Shown here: piece by piece, positions 63,307 to 64,000 of the stretch
Numbering within the stretch: position 1 is the stretch's first letter
Layout of the letters: each line of letters begins with the position of its first letter
Assembly (NCBI GenBank): GCA_018240065.1
Contig: JAFEGH010000006.1
Location: 310,001-374,000 of the forward strand
From: Verrucomicrobiota bacterium
GTDB lineage: Bacteria > Chlamydiota > Chlamydiia > Chlamydiales > Rhabdochlamydiaceae
Direction of reading: 5' to 3'
Length of the DNA stretch: 64,000 bases
Position numbers and translations under genes: made by a program
Notes under the pieces: model-generated
The model's input: the letters and a program-made list of their open reading frames with translations, nothing else
What the model was told of the DNA's origin: nothing
Database searches by the model: none

Positions 63307-64000
63307 ATGGCTTCAAAAGTAGAGTTAGATAAGAAAAGTGATGGTTTTTCATCATATAATCCTGCCAGTGTGATTCCTAGTGATAAGATTGGGTCTTCTT
63401 CGAGCATGGTACTGCCTAAAGGCAATAGTTTAACTGTGAGTGATCACGATCACATCTCTGAATTCAAGACAGCCCAAAAAACACTCAAAACCTGGAAAGA
63501 GATTGCCTATGATAGGCTAGGTACAATGCGGGCTGCTGCTTCTCAAAACCCATCTGATGAACTAGCGAAAAAGTTATTTAATGAAGACAGGCAAAAAGTC
63601 GTCCAATACGAAGAGATCGTAAAACTATTTGATCAAGGCTTAGATTCCATAATCACTAAAACTGATGAGAGCAGTAAGAAAATTTTCAGGGTTGTTAGAG
63701 ATCAGGATAGAAACATCCAGGCGATGAGTATCTTTACCGTGAGCGATAGCGGAGTATTTCTAAACCTCGTGCTGACCGCTCCCTGGAACCTTAGAATGCA
63801 TGCTTCCAATCAAGATATCCACTTGACCCTTGTTAGCAAAGGAGGAGGGACAACCCTCATTCGTTCTGGATATGAGACAGCTCAGCAATTAGGCAAAGAG
63901 GAACTCCGCCTTAAACCGATGGACGGTTCCTATACCTACTATAAAGAACGCCTTGGGATGATCGAGGATCCAAATGGGGACTTCTTTTACCCAGTGACTG
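63307..64000 (+). CDS. GNAT acetyltransferase-like protein, truncated by the window edge
   Basis: Open for 231 codons from ATG 63307 with no stop before the window end. Starts MASKVELDKKSDGFSSYNP, Ser-rich. Residues ~125-225 resemble an N-acetyltransferase core: FTVSDSGVFLNLVLTAPWNL as the central strands, SKGGGTTLIRSGYETAQQL in place of the acetyl-CoA loop (Q/R-x-x-G-x-G/A), and YYKERLGMIED as the final strand and helix. The match is moderate. TATAAT at 63270-63275 precedes the gene. Confidence 0.6.
   Translation, partial: MASKVELDKKSDGFSSYNPASVIPSDKIGSSSSMVLPKGNSLTVSDHDHISEFKTAQKTLKTWKEIAYDRLGTMRAAASQNPSDELAKKLFNEDRQKVVQYEEIVKLFDQGLDSIITKTDESSKKIFRVVRDQDRNIQAMSIFTVSDSGVFLNLVLTAPWNLRMHASNQDIHLTLVSKGGGTTLIRSGYETAQQLGKEELRLKPMDGSYTYYKERLGMIEDPNGDFFYPVT

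Noticed and set aside
1..64000. tRNA, rRNA, CRISPR arrays, insertion sequences
   Set aside because: I looked for T-loop motifs, rRNA stretches, regularly spaced repeats and transposase motifs and found none convincing. Small elements could be missed by eye.

Overview
The window looks like chromosome of a member of the Chlamydiae, most likely an environmental (Parachlamydiales-type) lineage rather than Chlamydiaceae. The pointers are an AroDE fusion, a TyrP-type aromatic transporter, a TrpR-headed trp operon, a DUF2608 protein, a SET-domain protein, and many host-directed-looking proteins (F-box/LRR, C58-type cysteine protease, tyrosine phosphatase, GNAT-like). Unlike Chlamydiaceae, it carries complete routes from chorismate to Trp, Phe and Tyr. 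The family placement is inference; no rRNA or tRNA gene was found to confirm it.

Layout. 0.2-3.2 kb: two tandem paralogous genes of unknown function. 3.4-5.9 kb (minus): SMR exporter, a membrane protein and TyrP. 6.1-11.2 kb: a 1119-residue glycogen synthase with a large N-terminal extension, a histidine phosphatase and an exported protein. 11.2-15.9 kb: glycerol uptake and use (glpK-glpD, divergent glpF) with a SET-domain gene attached to glpF. 15.9-18.7 kb: FKBP isomerase, HigBA toxin-antitoxin pair, cold-shock protein, RluA-type pseudouridine synthase. 18.7-27.4 kb: trpR-E-G-D-C-F-B-A plus a DAHP synthase, then an adenosine deaminase-like gene. 27.4-31.3 kb: hydrolase, fatty acid desaturase, GGQ protein, RhlE helicase. 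32-38 kb: TolC/adaptor/RND efflux operon. 38-43.6 kb: large uncharacterised proteins, one with a kinase-like pattern. 43.6-53.5 kb: nine overlapping minus-strand genes (DAHP synthase, chorismate mutase, pheA, tyrA, aminotransferase, aroB, aroA, aroK, aroC) with aroDE divergent. 53.5-64 kb: an island rich in candidate effectors.

The most notable observation lies between the aro operon and aroDE. A consensus promoter (TTGACA, 17 bp, TATAAT) on the minus strand starts a leader of about 330 nt. It encodes a 37-residue peptide whose end is YFSSFYFYFGA, with the stop codon inside a hairpin. Downstream lie a long hairpin and a small terminator-like hairpin whose 3' arm can also pair with the long one. 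This is the architecture of a Phe/Tyr transcription attenuator controlling the whole aromatic operon. The Trp branch instead carries its own TrpR repressor gene, so the two branches seem to be regulated by different mechanisms, each with its own DAHP synthase. A second notable non-coding feature is a probable structured small RNA near 57.86-58.01 kb.

Limits: everything was read by eye from sequence. Family calls rest on motifs, not database searches; promoters, hairpins and operators are predictions.
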